64,000 nucleotides of DNA from Granulicella sp. L56 (lineage in GTDB: Bacteria; Acidobacteriota; Terriglobia; Terriglobales; Acidobacteriaceae). Below, piece after piece: positions 54,150-63,126 of this stretch. Where the stretch lies: NCBI RefSeq assembly GCF_009765835.1, contig NZ_LMUS01000001.1, positions 1,044,198 to 1,108,197 on the forward strand, given 5' to 3'. Made by a program: the position numbers and the translations under genes. Positions within the stretch are counted from its first letter, which is position 1; the number at the start of each line of letters is the position of its first letter. The notes under the pieces are model-generated. The model searched no databases. It worked only from the letters and a program-made list of their open reading frames with translations, and had not been told where the DNA came from.

Positions 54150-54575
54150 CTATGGCGTCGCAGCGGCGGGGCCAAACCTCTTCAAGAGCCCCTCGTATCT
54201 GGCCCTCGCGATCGGATATTTTTCAATCAGGGCAGCCGTCTGCCCCATGAACGGACTGCCAGACTGCTTCTCGGTTTCGGCATGAAAGTGGTGGAACTTG
54301 GCGTAGAGCAGAATGCCCTCTCCGTTCGAGTCCAGAAACAAGTCGGGATCCAGCGCGCCTCGCAGCACCAGCGATGCAGCCATCTCCCAATAGCTCAACG
54401 TCTGCCGCCACGCGGGGTTGTGCGGAGACTTCATATCCCTCGACACCGCCCGCAGTTCTTCAAGAGTCTTCGGCTGAAAATCGAAGACCATAAACCGTCG
54501 CGCGGCCCTCAGTGCCTCTTCCCGTCGAAGCTCATAGAGCCGCAGTATCAGCTCAGCGTCTGCTGCGGTTGCCAT
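54150..54575 (-). CDS. Hypothetical protein upstream of topA-linked region
   Basis: I do not recognise this 141-residue protein. It has no signal peptide and is mostly helical (AELILRLYELRREEALRAARRFMVFDFQPKTLEELRAVS, WEMAASLVLRGALDPDLFLDSNGEGILLYAKFHHFHAETEK). This is reminiscent of the widespread DUF4760-like or acyl-carrier-associated hypothetical proteins of Acidobacteria. It follows topA by 21 bases on the same strand, and the gap 53991-54149 downstream is empty. Confidence 0.8.
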   Translation of the reverse strand: MATAADAELILRLYELRREEALRAARRFMVFDFQPKTLEELRAVSRDMKSPHNPAWRQTLSYWEMAASLVLRGALDPDLFLDSNGEGILLYAKFHHFHAETEKQSGSPFMGQTAALIEKYPIARARYEGLLKRFGPAAATP

Positions 54576-54596
54576 CCGTTCTCCCTTGCCGTTCTT

Positions 54597-57416
54597 TTAT
54601 GCAACACTCTCGACCATAGGCCGAGTCTTCTCCGGGTCAGGCCGCTCTGCAACCGGAGCAGGTGCAGGCCCGGCAATCTTCTTCTCGTAGCTGCACTCAG
54701 GAGTTGTCGGTTCCTCCTCAGCGGCGCCCTTCTTCTTGCGCCTCTTCGGCAGCGCCTCACGATTATTGGGGCAGACCAGGTACGTCCCTTTGTCGTTCGT
54801 CACTTCGAGAAGATAAGAGCTGTCTCCCTTGGGACATGCCTGGTTGACCAGCTTCAGGTTCGAAGCGAAGTCGCACTTGGGATACTTCACGCAGCCGTAG
54901 AAGGTGTCGCCACGCTTGGTCTTGCGCACAGCAATATCGCCGCCGCACTTCGGGCATGGAACATCCAGCAGGTCCTGCTTGATGTACTTGCACTTCGGAT
55001 AGCCGCTGCAACTGATGAACTCGCCATACTGCCCATTGCGCAGCAGCAGAGGCTTGCCGCACTTCGGGCACATCTCTTCGAGCTGCACCGGAGGCTTCTG
55101 CTGCACCTTCTGCGTCAGCTTGCGAATCGTCTTGCAGGGCGGGTCTTCGTTATATCCGGGGCAAGCCATAAACGGCCCCCACGGCCCATTGCGCAGCACC
55201 ATCACGCGGCCGCAGTTGTCGCAGAACTCCTCTTCGGGAACGTCGTCTGCGCCCGGAGCGCTGAGGTCGGGCTTGGCGGCGAAGTTCTCCTTGGTGAAGT
55301 CGCAGCTTACCGGCTCGACGATAATTTTCTTGCCCTGCTCGGCTGCTGCGTTAATCGCAGTTGCCAACTCCTTCGTGTCATCGACCTCTTTCGAGTATTC
55401 GATCACATCGTCGGTCGTCGCCTTCACGATCACAGGAAACTCGAACGCAGCCGTCACCTTCTTCGTGACCGCGTTCGCATCCTTCTTCCAAGGTCCCATC
55501 GCTACGATCATGGGCTTGACCTTGGTGAAGTTGCTGCAAGAGTAGAAGCTGCCGAACTTGCCCCACTTCAAGATGAGTGCGCTGCCGCACTTATCGCAGA
55601 CCTCAGTGGTCGCATGCTCCATGCGCTTAATGTCTTCCATCTGCGTGCCGGCGACCTTCAACTCCTTCTCGAAGTGGTCGTAGAAGCTGTTCAGCAGATC
55701 AGTCCACTTCTCCTGACCCTCTTCCACCGCATCGAGCTCTCCTTCGAGCGTCGCCGTGTACTGTGTGTCAAAAATATACGGAAAGTTCTTCACCAGAAGG
55801 CCGGTGACGACCGTGCCAATTTCAGTCGGCACAAACTTCGCGCCGATCTTCTTGACGTAGTCGCGATCCTGAATCGTATTGATAATGGAAGCATAGGTCG
55901 AAGGCCGTCCGATGCCGCGTTCTTCCAGCACCTTCACCAGCGAGGCCTCGTTGTAGCGCGGTGGCGGCTCGGTAAACTTCTGCTCCGAATCGATCTTCTG
56001 CCTGGTCAACACCTGCCCATCGTTCAACACGGGCAGCTTGTTGTCGAGACCCTCGTCCTCGTCCTTCTTCTCCGCAATCTGTTCGTAGACCTTCAGGAAG
56101 CCGTCGAACTTCATCACCGATCCGGACACGCGGAAGTCGTAGGTCTTGTCTGCCTTCGCGGCGATATCGACGGTCGTCTGGTCGAACACTGCCGGGACCA
56201 TCTGCGAAGCGACGAACCGCTGCCAGATTAGCTTGTAGAGCTTGTACTGCTCCTCGCTGAGGTTCTTGCGAATCGACTCCGGCGTAAACGCGACGTTCGT
56301 AGGCCGAATCGCTTCGTGCGCGTCCTGCGCATCCTTCTTGCTCTTGTACTCGTTCGGCTTTGCAGGCAGATAGTGCGCGCCGAGATTCTTCTGAACGTAC
56401 TCGCGAGCCTCGACGATGGCATCGGGAGAGACACGGGTTGAATCGGTACGCATGTAGGTAATCAGGCCGACTGTGCCTTCCTTGCCGATCTCGACGCCCT
56501 CATACAAACGCTGCGCCACGCCCATCGTGCGGCGAACGTTGAACCCCAGTCTGCTCGAAGCGTCCTGCTGCAGTTTGCTGGTCGTAAACGGAGCCGTAGG
56601 GTTCCGCTTGCGCTCCTTGCGCTCGACTGAACGCACCGACCACTTGGCATGTTCAAGCTGGGCGACGACCTCCTCGATCCGCTGCTGGGTCGGCAGCGAG
56701 CTGGCGATGAAGAGTTCCTTCCCGTTCTCGTCGACTCCATTTGCGACACGCGCCGCGACACCATCAATCCCTACAAATCGTGCAACAAACTCCTGCCCGT
56801 CGGTGCTGGGTTTCAACGTCGCATTGATGGTCCAGTATTCCACTGGGTTGAAGCTATTAATCTCCAGCTCGCGCTCTACAATCAGGCGCAGTGCCACCGT
56901 CTGCACGCGGCCCGCGCTCAGTCCGCGGCGTACCTTGTCCCACAACAGCGGGGAGACCTGGTATCCCACCAGACGGTCGAGCACGCGCCGGGTCTGCTGC
57001 GCGTCCACCAGATTTTCATCGACGTCACGGGCATGGGCAAACGCGGCCTTCACCGCCTTCTGCGTAATTTCGTTGAAGGTCACACGGCGAATCTTCGACT
57101 TGTCCTTCATGACCGGCAGAAGCTGCATCGACAGGTGCGCGGCAATCGCCTCGCCTTCGCGGTCGGGGTCCGGCGCCAGGTAGACCATGTCCGACTTCGC
57201 TGCCAGCTTCTTCAACCGCTCCACAATCTTTTCTTTGCCTGGAGATACGATCAGCGTCGGCTCGAACGTCCGATTCTTTAGTTCCACACCGATGTCGTTC
57301 TTTGGCAGGTCCATGATGTGGCCAATCGAAGCCTCCACAATATAGTCGCTGCCGAGATATTTATTGATCGTCTTCGCCTTCGCCGGCGATTCGACAATCA
57401 CAAGTGATTTAGCCAT
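54597..57416 (-). CDS. topA: DNA topoisomerase I
   Basis: A 939-residue type IA topoisomerase that relaxes negative supercoils. The toprim domain opens SLVIVESPAKAKTINKYLG and contains APDPDREGEAIA. The active-site Tyr lies in GLITYMRTDSTRVSPDAI. The C-terminus holds four clear zinc ribbons (CDKCG...YSC, CDNCG...MACPGY, CPKCG...ISCSGYPKC, CPKCG...YGCVKYPKC) and one degenerate ribbon lacking part of its Cys set (CPKGDSSYLL...CPNN). The final 40 residues are low-complexity. Degenerate tandem repeats lie 145-240 bases upstream. Confidence 0.97.
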   Translation of the reverse strand: MAKSLVIVESPAKAKTINKYLGSDYIVEASIGHIMDLPKNDIGVELKNRTFEPTLIVSPGKEKIVERLKKLAAKSDMVYLAPDPDREGEAIAAHLSMQLLPVMKDKSKIRRVTFNEITQKAVKAAFAHARDVDENLVDAQQTRRVLDRLVGYQVSPLLWDKVRRGLSAGRVQTVALRLIVERELEINSFNPVEYWTINATLKPSTDGQEFVARFVGIDGVAARVANGVDENGKELFIASSLPTQQRIEEVVAQLEHAKWSVRSVERKERKRNPTAPFTTSKLQQDASSRLGFNVRRTMGVAQRLYEGVEIGKEGTVGLITYMRTDSTRVSPDAIVEAREYVQKNLGAHYLPAKPNEYKSKKDAQDAHEAIRPTNVAFTPESIRKNLSEEQYKLYKLIWQRFVASQMVPAVFDQTTVDIAAKADKTYDFRVSGSVMKFDGFLKVYEQIAEKKDEDEGLDNKLPVLNDGQVLTRQKIDSEQKFTEPPPRYNEASLVKVLEERGIGRPSTYASIINTIQDRDYVKKIGAKFVPTEIGTVVTGLLVKNFPYIFDTQYTATLEGELDAVEEGQEKWTDLLNSFYDHFEKELKVAGTQMEDIKRMEHATTEVCDKCGSALILKWGKFGSFYSCSNFTKVKPMIVAMGPWKKDANAVTKKVTAAFEFPVIVKATTDDVIEYSKEVDDTKELATAINAAAEQGKKIIVEPVSCDFTKENFAAKPDLSAPGADDVPEEEFCDNCGRVMVLRNGPWGPFMACPGYNEDPPCKTIRKLTQKVQQKPPVQLEEMCPKCGKPLLLRNGQYGEFISCSGYPKCKYIKQDLLDVPCPKCGGDIAVRKTKRGDTFYGCVKYPKCDFASNLKLVNQACPKGDSSYLLEVTNDKGTYLVCPNNREALPKRRKKKGAAEEEPTTPECSYEKKIAGPAPAPVAERPDPEKTRPMVESVA

Positions 57417-57561
57417 TCGTTCCCTTCATCCACCTAAAAGCACTACCTTAACAAAACGTTCCGTCGTGCAGGATTCCAATGCGAACCTAACACGAGTTGC
57501 CAGAAAGATGCGAACCCGGCAGTTTTGCAAAACTCAAACTTTGTCCAAAATCTCTACTGAA

Positions 57562-57653
57562 AGACCACCGATTTTGTATCTCAATAGACCACCTATCTTC
57601 TATTCATAGACCGTCCATCTTGTATCTCAATAGACTGTTCATCCTGTATTCCG
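57562..57653. repeat. Four degenerate tandem repeats of 22-24 bp upstream of topA
   Basis: The units start at 57562, 57586, 57608 and 57632. Each opens with AGACC or AGACT, then a C/T-rich step and a TTxTATxTCAAT-type end; units 1 and 3 are 24 bp and units 2 and 4 are 22 bp. The 285-base gap 57417-57701 between dprA and topA is AT-rich and has no coding potential. The repeats could be binding sites near the topA promoter or remnants of slippage. Confidence 0.6.
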
Positions 57654-57701
57654 TCTGCATCGTCTATGGGTAACATACGGCGGGTTTTCCACAAGGTTCC
57701 A

Positions 57702-58883
57702 CTAGAACGAGCGCACATAGTTCTTACCCGGCAACTGCCTCACGCGGCCCGCGATCTCCAACTCAAACAACGCCGTAAAGATCTCAGCAGACCCCAACTT
57801 CGCTTCCAGTTGCTCAATCAGGTCATCCAGTTGCACCGATTCATCGTGCCTCAGCTGGTCCAGAACCATCTGCTCATGCTCCGGCAGCGGCTTGTTGCTA
57901 AATAGAGATGCAGACTCTGCGATCTTCGATTCATCGCCACCCACCGCGCTTAGCTCATCTTCCAACTGCCGCCGTATCTGCGAAGGCAGGTCCTCCCACA
58001 CGTCCTCCCACGTTGCCGTGAGCTTAGCCCCCTGCTTAATCAATGTGTTAGGCCCCCAGGCATTCTTGTTGGTCACGTTGCCGGGAACGGCGTAGACATC
58101 GCGATTCTGCTCCATCGCCAGCCGGGCCGTGATGCGGGTCCCGCTGTACTCCGCCGCCTCGATGACCAGCACGCCCACGCTCATGCCGCTCAAAATCCGG
58201 TTCCGAATCGGGAAGTTCTGCGGAGCCGGAAACGTTCCCAGCGGGTATTCGCTTACGATCGTTCCGCCCGAGGCGACAATATTCTCTGCCAGCTTTTTGT
58301 TCTCTTTTGGATAGATCACGTCGATCCCGGTTCCCCACACAGCGACCGTCTTGCCACCTGCCTCGATCGCTCCCTTGTGCGCCGCCGTATCGACCCCGCG
58401 CGCCATGCCGCTGAAGATGACCAACCGCCGGTTCGCGAGGTCCCGCGACAGCATCTCCGACATGCCCGCACCGTAGGGCGAAGGATGGCGCGTTCCCACG
58501 ACCGCGATTCCCGGCCGCGCCAGCAATTCTGCGTTACCGCGAATCCACAACACCGCTGGCGGGTCATAGATCTCCCGCAATCGCTGCGGATATGCCTCGT
58601 CGTCCTGCGTCAAAATGCTACCGCCCGCCTCGGCTACCCTCCGCATCTCGTCTTCCGCCGCAGCCCGCGCCTTGCCCTCGAAGAGGAACTGCGCCGACTG
58701 CGCGGGCATCCCCGTCGCTTCCAACTCTGTCAGCGACGCCTCAAACAATCGCTCTGCCGCACCCAGAGCCTTCACTGCCCTGCCAATCCGCGTCGGCCCC
58801 ATCCCCGGCGTCAAAGTCAACGCCATCCATGCCAGCCGAGCTTGCTCCAACGACGCCACCTTCTCAATATTCTGCTGCGACAA
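57702..58883 (-). CDS. dprA: DNA-processing protein DprA
   Basis: A 393-residue protein that loads RecA on incoming single-stranded DNA during transformation. The extended Rossmann core contains GTRHPSPYG, IFSGMARGVDTAAHKGAIEAGGKTVAVWGTGIDVIYPKEN, SEYPLGTFPAPQNFPIRNRILSGMSVGVLVIEAAEYSGTRITARLAMEQNRDVYAVPGN and IKQGAKL. A C-terminal winged helix follows (about 310-393). I choose TTG 58883 because GGAGG lies an ideal distance upstream; GTG 58889 is too close to it, and ATG 58958 would overlap the upstream gene. Confidence 0.9.
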   Translation of the reverse strand: MSQQNIEKVASLEQARLAWMALTLTPGMGPTRIGRAVKALGAAERLFEASLTELEATGMPAQSAQFLFEGKARAAAEDEMRRVAEAGGSILTQDDEAYPQRLREIYDPPAVLWIRGNAELLARPGIAVVGTRHPSPYGAGMSEMLSRDLANRRLVIFSGMARGVDTAAHKGAIEAGGKTVAVWGTGIDVIYPKENKKLAENIVASGGTIVSEYPLGTFPAPQNFPIRNRILSGMSVGVLVIEAAEYSGTRITARLAMEQNRDVYAVPGNVTNKNAWGPNTLIKQGAKLTATWEDVWEDLPSQIRRQLEDELSAVGGDESKIAESASLFSNKPLPEHEQMVLDQLRHDESVQLDDLIEQLEAKLGSAEIFTALFELEIAGRVRQLPGKNYVRSF

Positions 58884-58920
58884 ATCCACTCCTCCGAGCC
58901 GGCAAATCTGAAACTTATCT

Positions 58921-59670
58921 TTATCGGTCAGCTTGCCGCAAGGCCCCTGCCAGCACAAACGATCCGCCGCACATCGCCAAAGCGATCATCCCGCTGGTCC
59001 ACTCATTGCCATTGTGAACAGCCGCTACAACTCTCGGCGCATGGAGCACAACGACCCACAGCAGAAACATCAATCCAAGCAATGCCGCAGCCAGCCGCCC
59101 CTGTATCTTCGTCGCAAGACTCAAAGCAGAGGCGAGAAACGCCACTCCCACAAAATAAGACCAGAACAAATGCCCGGGAATCCACGCAGGGATCAGCATC
59201 GCGATGAACTTCGCATACAGGAAGTGCTGCACTCCAACGACGACCAACGCAGCCGCGAAGAGAAACCGGCCCACCAATACCAGGCTCTCCCACGACATGG
59301 AGTTCGACAACTCCAGTTCACCGGCCAGCACCAGCGCAGCCGCGCCCAGTGCCATCACCTCGGCTCCGCTCGTCCATGGGCCGGGGTCACGCAGATTTGC
59401 AAACAACCGCGGCATAAAAACAACCAGCACCCGCAATAGAAAAACCGCAGCCAATAAAACCGTCGCAGCCCGCGCCCACTTCTTCGCCACGATGCAAACA
59501 CCGGCTGCAAAAAAACCCGCGCCGATCAGCCACGCCCAAAGCCCTGTCTCCGCAGTCCACGGAGGCCCCGGAGCAGGCCCCGTCCCCCGCGCATGAAAGA
59601 GATACAGAAGCCCAAAAAGCACCATCCCCACACCAAACACGATGCGGCCCAACCGGCTCAATCCATCCAC
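58921..59670 (-). CDS. DoxX-like multi-pass membrane protein
   Basis: A 249-residue protein with about eight hydrophobic helices arranged as two similar halves. Each half has a GR-like opening (LGRIVFGVGMVLFGLLYLFHA and VGRFLFAAALVVVGVQHFLYAKFIAMLIPAWIPGHLFW). The second half is the clearer DoxX-type module. The function is unknown. It is transcribed towards dprA with a 37-base gap to its TTG start. Confidence 0.85.
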   Translation of the reverse strand: MDGLSRLGRIVFGVGMVLFGLLYLFHARGTGPAPGPPWTAETGLWAWLIGAGFFAAGVCIVAKKWARAATVLLAAVFLLRVLVVFMPRLFANLRDPGPWTSGAEVMALGAAALVLAGELELSNSMSWESLVLVGRFLFAAALVVVGVQHFLYAKFIAMLIPAWIPGHLFWSYFVGVAFLASALSLATKIQGRLAAALLGLMFLLWVVVLHAPRVVAAVHNGNEWTSGMIALAMCGGSFVLAGALRQADR

Positions 59671-59726
59671 AGTAGAACCCTCCAGACAGCAAACACAACC
59701 ATTTCGCGACCGTCATGAATCCTACC

Positions 59727-59939
59727 CTACGATTGGCCCGATGGAGGGCTTAATTCCTCATCGCACTTCCTACACTCCATCATTCGGCCAATTCGCTCGG
59801 CCCTGCTCTCTTCGCGCAACACCCATTCGCGCACCATCCACGGCGGATCATGGCGCACATGCTGCCCATGCCCACACTCCAGCTTTGCTGCCCAGTGCCC
59901 CTCTTCATCCTGATAGAAGCCGACTATCGCACACTGCAT
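59727..59939 (-). CDS. DUF3565 domain protein
   Basis: A 70-residue protein with a small Cys/His-rich fold: YQDEEGHWAAKLECGHGQHVRHDPPW and ECRKCDEEL. This is the DUF3565 pattern, with possible metal ligands CGH, H and CRKC. The function is unknown. It reads away from mqnA, sharing a 39-base gap. Confidence 0.9.
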   Translation of the reverse strand: MQCAIVGFYQDEEGHWAAKLECGHGQHVRHDPPWMVREWVLREESRAERIGRMMECRKCDEELSPPSGQS

Positions 59940-59978
59940 CGAAAGCCTCCCATCAACATCTATTAAACTAGTAGCAGT

Positions 59979-60839
59979 TTGCCTAAATCATCCCATCCCG
60001 TCCGCGTAGCCGCCATCAACTTCCTCAACCCCGCACCTCTCATGTGGGACTTCGAGCACCCACCTCTGGCAGCAAAGCTCGCCGACCGCTACACCCTCCA
60101 CTACACCCGGCCCGCGCTCTGCGCCGACGAGCTGCTCGCAGCCCGCGCCGACCTCGGCCTCATCCCCATCGCCGAACTGACGCCCGACCTCGCCATCGTG
60201 CCCGGCTGCACGATCGCCTCGCTCGACCGCGTGCGCTCCATCCAGCTCATCGTCAAAAATACCCACACCCTTGAGACCGTCCGCACCATCGCCGCTGATA
60301 CCGCGTCGCGCAGTTCTCTCGCCTACGCCAAAATTCTCTTCCGCAAGTTCCTCGGTACGCAGCCCGGCTTCCTCCAGCAACCTGCCGATCCCATTGCCAT
60401 GCTTCAGCAAGCCGATGCGGCATTGCTGATCGGCGACCCGGCGCTGCTGGCGCTTGAATCCCGCGAGCAGATCGAGCAGGCCATCGGCCCCTGCCATTGG
60501 ATCGACCTTGCCCATGAGTGGACTACCCGCACCGGCCTGCCCTGGGTCGCCGCCGTCTGGGCGGTCCGGCCCGAGGCCCTCAGCCTCGGCCACATCACGA
60601 ATGCCGAGATCACCAACGACCTCACCGCTTCACGCGATCACGGCCTCGCCCATACCGAAGACCTCGTGCGTCAGTGGACGCCTCGCATCGCTGTCCCGGC
60701 CGAGACCATTCGCCACTATCTGACCGAGAACATCCACTACAACCTCACCCCCGACTGCATCGAGGCTATGAAACTATTCCGCCGGTACGCCGCCGAGATC
60801 GACGCCCTCCCACCGCTCCCTGAACTCCGCTTTCTATAG
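59979..60839 (+). CDS. mqnA: Chorismate dehydratase MqnA (futalosine pathway)
   Basis: A 286-residue periplasmic-binding-like enzyme that converts chorismate to 3-(1-carboxyvinyl)oxybenzoate in the alternative menaquinone pathway. Landmarks are VRVAAINFLNPAPLMW near the N-terminus, ELLAARADLGLIPIAELT, DTASRSSLAYAKILFRKFLG and LPWVAAVWAVRPEAL. The start is TTG. MqnB/C/D are not in the window. A related MqnD-type substrate-binding protein is the alternative, but the sequence blocks fit MqnA. Confidence 0.92.
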   Translation: MPKSSHPVRVAAINFLNPAPLMWDFEHPPLAAKLADRYTLHYTRPALCADELLAARADLGLIPIAELTPDLAIVPGCTIASLDRVRSIQLIVKNTHTLETVRTIAADTASRSSLAYAKILFRKFLGTQPGFLQQPADPIAMLQQADAALLIGDPALLALESREQIEQAIGPCHWIDLAHEWTTRTGLPWVAAVWAVRPEALSLGHITNAEITNDLTASRDHGLAHTEDLVRQWTPRIAVPAETIRHYLTENIHYNLTPDCIEAMKLFRRYAAEIDALPPLPELRFL

Positions 60840-60912
60840 CATCATCAACACTTCGCAACATATTTGCGATTCGCGCGGAGACTTGCGAACTTCTGTTAGC
60901 GTCATACTGACC

Positions 60913-61656
60913 ATGAAGTTCCCTGCTGGCACCGGAGTTACCAACGCAGCCGCAATTCATCCGGCAAAGCATCTTCTCGCCTTCCTTCTGGCCACCGCAC
61001 CTCATCACCACTCCAGCAAGTTCTTCTATTTTCTTGCCGGCTTCGGCATCTTCGGCATCTTTCTGGTCTCCATCGTCGATTCGTCGTTCGTTCCGCTTCC
61101 CGTCCCCGGCGTCACCGACATCATGCTGGTGGTCTTTGCCGCTCAGAAGGCCAACTGGATACTGCTCATCCTATTGGCCACCGCAGGCTCTGCGCTCGGC
61201 GGATATCTCAGCTACCAGGTCGGCCACGCCGGAGGAATGCAGTTTCTCGAAAAACACGTCCCCGCGCGGATCTTCAAAAATATCAGCGGCTGGATGGAAA
61301 AACATGCCTTCCTCGCCATCGCCCTTCCCGCCGTTCTGCCGCCACCCATGCCGCTCTCGCCCTTTGTGCTCGCTGCGGGGGCGCTCAAAATGTCGAAGAA
61401 GAAGTTCCTCACCATCTTCACCGTGAGCCGCGCAGCGCGCCACGCATTCGCCGTGTGGCTTGGCATCTACTATGGCAGGCACGTCCTCCACCTCTGGAGC
61501 CGCTTCTCCGCCAAATGGGCCACGACCATCCTCATCGTCGTCTGGGCAGCCATCCTCATCGGTTGCGGCGTCGCCTTCTGGAAGCTCTACAAAACATCCA
61601 AAACCTTCGGCGCACAGCCAACCAAGCTGATCGATCATCCCAACACGACAAGATAA
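60913..61656 (+). CDS. DedA/SNARE-associated (VTT) membrane protein
   Basis: A 247-residue membrane protein of the VTT/YqaA type. It has hydrophobic helices and the family region FLVSIVDSSFVPLPVPGVTDIMLVVFAAQKANW, ATAGSALGGYLSYQVGHAGG, and PAVLPPPMPLSPFVLAAGALKMSKKKFL. Family members help move phospholipids across the membrane and affect membrane potential. ATG 60913 is preferred over a TTG ten codons earlier because it precedes the first conserved part. Confidence 0.9.
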   Translation: MKFPAGTGVTNAAAIHPAKHLLAFLLATAPHHHSSKFFYFLAGFGIFGIFLVSIVDSSFVPLPVPGVTDIMLVVFAAQKANWILLILLATAGSALGGYLSYQVGHAGGMQFLEKHVPARIFKNISGWMEKHAFLAIALPAVLPPPMPLSPFVLAAGALKMSKKKFLTIFTVSRAARHAFAVWLGIYYGRHVLHLWSRFSAKWATTILIVVWAAILIGCGVAFWKLYKTSKTFGAQPTKLIDHPNTTR

Positions 61657-61683
61657 CGGACCTCTGATGAATCCCAATTTTGA

Positions 61684-61716
61684 AAGGGCATGGCTTTAGT
61701 CCCTGAGGGAATGTAG
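61684..61716. repeat. Possible degenerate family-1 hairpin repeat
   Basis: GGGCATGGCTTTAGTCCCTGAGGGAATG resembles the second hairpin and tail of the family-1 repeat (GGGGCTTTAGCCCCGGGGTATG at 40624-40645), with several mismatches. It lies between the convergent DedA-type and fabH genes. The assignment is tentative. Confidence 0.35.
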
Positions 61717-61755
61717 GACTTTGATCAGGCTTTCCTTAACTCAGTCATGCCCGGC

Positions 61756-62781
61756 TCATATCTCCCAGCGCAACAGTGTCGTCCCCACCGTGTATCCGCC
61801 GCCAAACGAAGCCAGCAGAACCGTATCTCCCTTTTTCAATCGACCCTGCTCGAGCGCCGTACACATTGCCAGCGGAATGGTCCCCGCCGTCGTGTTGCCG
61901 TATTCACCAATATTGATGATCACCCGCTCCTCCGGCATTCCCAGCCGCTCCGCTGTCGCCAGAATGATCCGCTTGTTCGCCTGGTGAGGAATAAAGCAAT
62001 CAACGTCATCGGCGGACAGCCCGTTCCGTTGCAGCAATGTCTCGCTCAACTCCGCCATCTTGCGTACCGCAACTTTGAATACCGCTCCGCCGGCCTGATG
62101 AACGTAGTGCATCTTCTGCGCAACCGTCTCCGCCGTCGAAGGATTCAGGCTGCCGCCGCCCGGCATGTAGAGCGACGACGCACCCGAGCCGTCGATCTCA
62201 TGCACAAAATCCACCAGGCCGATCTCACCCTCCTCTGCCGGCTCCAGTAAGACCGCTCCCGCGCCATCGCCAAACAGGATGCAGGTCGACCGGTCGGTGT
62301 AGTCCAGAATGGAGCTCATCACATCCGCTCCAATCACCATGACCTTCTTATGAACGCCGCTCTCAATCAGCTTCGCCGCCACCTGTAACGCATACGGAAA
62401 GCCCGAACAGGCCGCCGAAAGATCGAACCCCCATGCTCCCTTCGCGCCCAGCTTGTCCTGCACCAGGCAAGCCGTCGCCGGAAAGAACATGTCCGGGGTC
62501 ACGGTCGCAACAATAATCGCCTCAACTTCGCTCGCCTCAATCCCCCGGGCTGCCAGACACCGCTTCGCTGCCTCCACCGCAAGATCGCTGGTGGCCACAC
62601 CTTTTTCGACGATGTGCCGTTCGTGGATTCCCGTGCGCTCCACAATCCACTGGTCGTTGGTCTCCACCATCTTTTCGAGATCGGCATTGGTCAACAACCG
62701 CGGCGGAACATAAGCTCCCACCGAACTGATCTTCGCTCTTACCTGTACCCGCGGTTTCAACGTCAAACTCAAATCCATCAC
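61756..62781 (-). CDS. fabH: 3-Oxoacyl-ACP synthase III
   Basis: A 341-residue ketoacyl synthase that starts fatty-acid synthesis by condensing acyl-CoA with malonyl-ACP. The catalytic triad is visible: Cys in [13 protein letters not shown], His in [11 protein letters not shown] and Asn in [16 protein letters not shown]. The C-terminus [13 protein letters not shown] is typical. The first ~15 residues form an N-terminal extension ([15 protein letters not shown]), so a start at a later codon such as the ATG one residue in is equally possible. Upstream on the same strand lies the SRP RNA gene. Confidence 0.95.
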   Translation of the reverse strand: MMDLSLTLKPRVQVRAKISSVGAYVPPRLLTNADLEKMVETNDQWIVERTGIHERHIVEKGVATSDLAVEAAKRCLAARGIEASEVEAIIVATVTPDMFFPATACLVQDKLGAKGAWGFDLSAACSGFPYALQVAAKLIESGVHKKVMVIGADVMSSILDYTDRSTCILFGDGAGAVLLEPAEEGEIGLVDFVHEIDGSGASSLYMPGGGSLNPSTAETVAQKMHYVHQAGGAVFKVAVRKMAELSETLLQRNGLSADDVDCFIPHQANKRIILATAERLGMPEERVIINIGEYGNTTAGTIPLAMCTALEQGRLKKGDTVLLASFGGGYTVGTTLLRWEI

Positions 62782-62926
62782 CTCGTCAGCAACCAGAATA
62801 CAAAACTATTCGCCATCAACACTATCCGCTGTAAGACGTACCATACTCGGCCACAGACGCAGGTCTCCGCGTTCCATCGTCCATGCTTTCAGATTTTCAG
62901 AGGAGAAAGAAGGGGGAGAAAGTGTA

Positions 62927-63019
62927 CCGGGCGACCCACTGCGCCCATACTAGCCCGTTACCGTTGCTTCCTTCCGGACCTGGCGGGGTTGGCGGGATTA
63001 CGTCGCGTAGGACCCGGCA
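62927..63019 (-). ncRNA. ffs: Signal recognition particle RNA (small bacterial type)
   Basis: On the minus strand the sequence contains GCCAGGTCCGGAAGGAAGCA, the hallmark Ffh-binding tetraloop domain of SRP RNA. The ends pair as GCCGGGTCC-type and GGGTCGCCCGG-type strands, giving a rod of about 93 nt, the usual small SRP RNA size. It works with Ffh and FtsY in co-translational membrane targeting. The exact ends are inferred from the pairing and the promoter. Confidence 0.92.
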
Positions 63020-63026
63020 CAACTCC

Positions 63027-63054
63027 ATCCTAACATCGCCGGGCCGTATGCCAA
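63027..63054 (-). promoter_or_regulatory. Promoter of the SRP RNA gene
   Basis: On the minus strand TTGGCA (63054-63049), a 16-base spacer and TAGGAT (63032-63027) lie seven bases before the proposed RNA 5' end near 63019. The spacing and position support both the promoter and the RNA start. Confidence 0.65.
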
Positions 63055-63126
63055 AACTCGATGACAATCGCCTACGCCGCGCAGGAGATTGCCAGCAAGC
63101 TGCTCCACCACATACGCTTATGCATC

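Noticed and set aside
54282..56231. A 649-codon open frame on the plus strand opposite topA
   Set aside because: It lies entirely on the antisense strand of topA's conserved coding sequence and its translation is a low-complexity Leu/Arg/His-rich sequence without any domain; it is a GC-rich codon shadow.
57562..57653. CRISPR array
   Set aside because: The units are contiguous, imperfect and only 22-24 bp long with no unique spacers, and no cas genes are nearby.
62614..63033. A plus-strand frame crossing the SRP RNA
   Set aside because: It overlaps fabH and the SRP RNA on the opposite strand and has no protein features.
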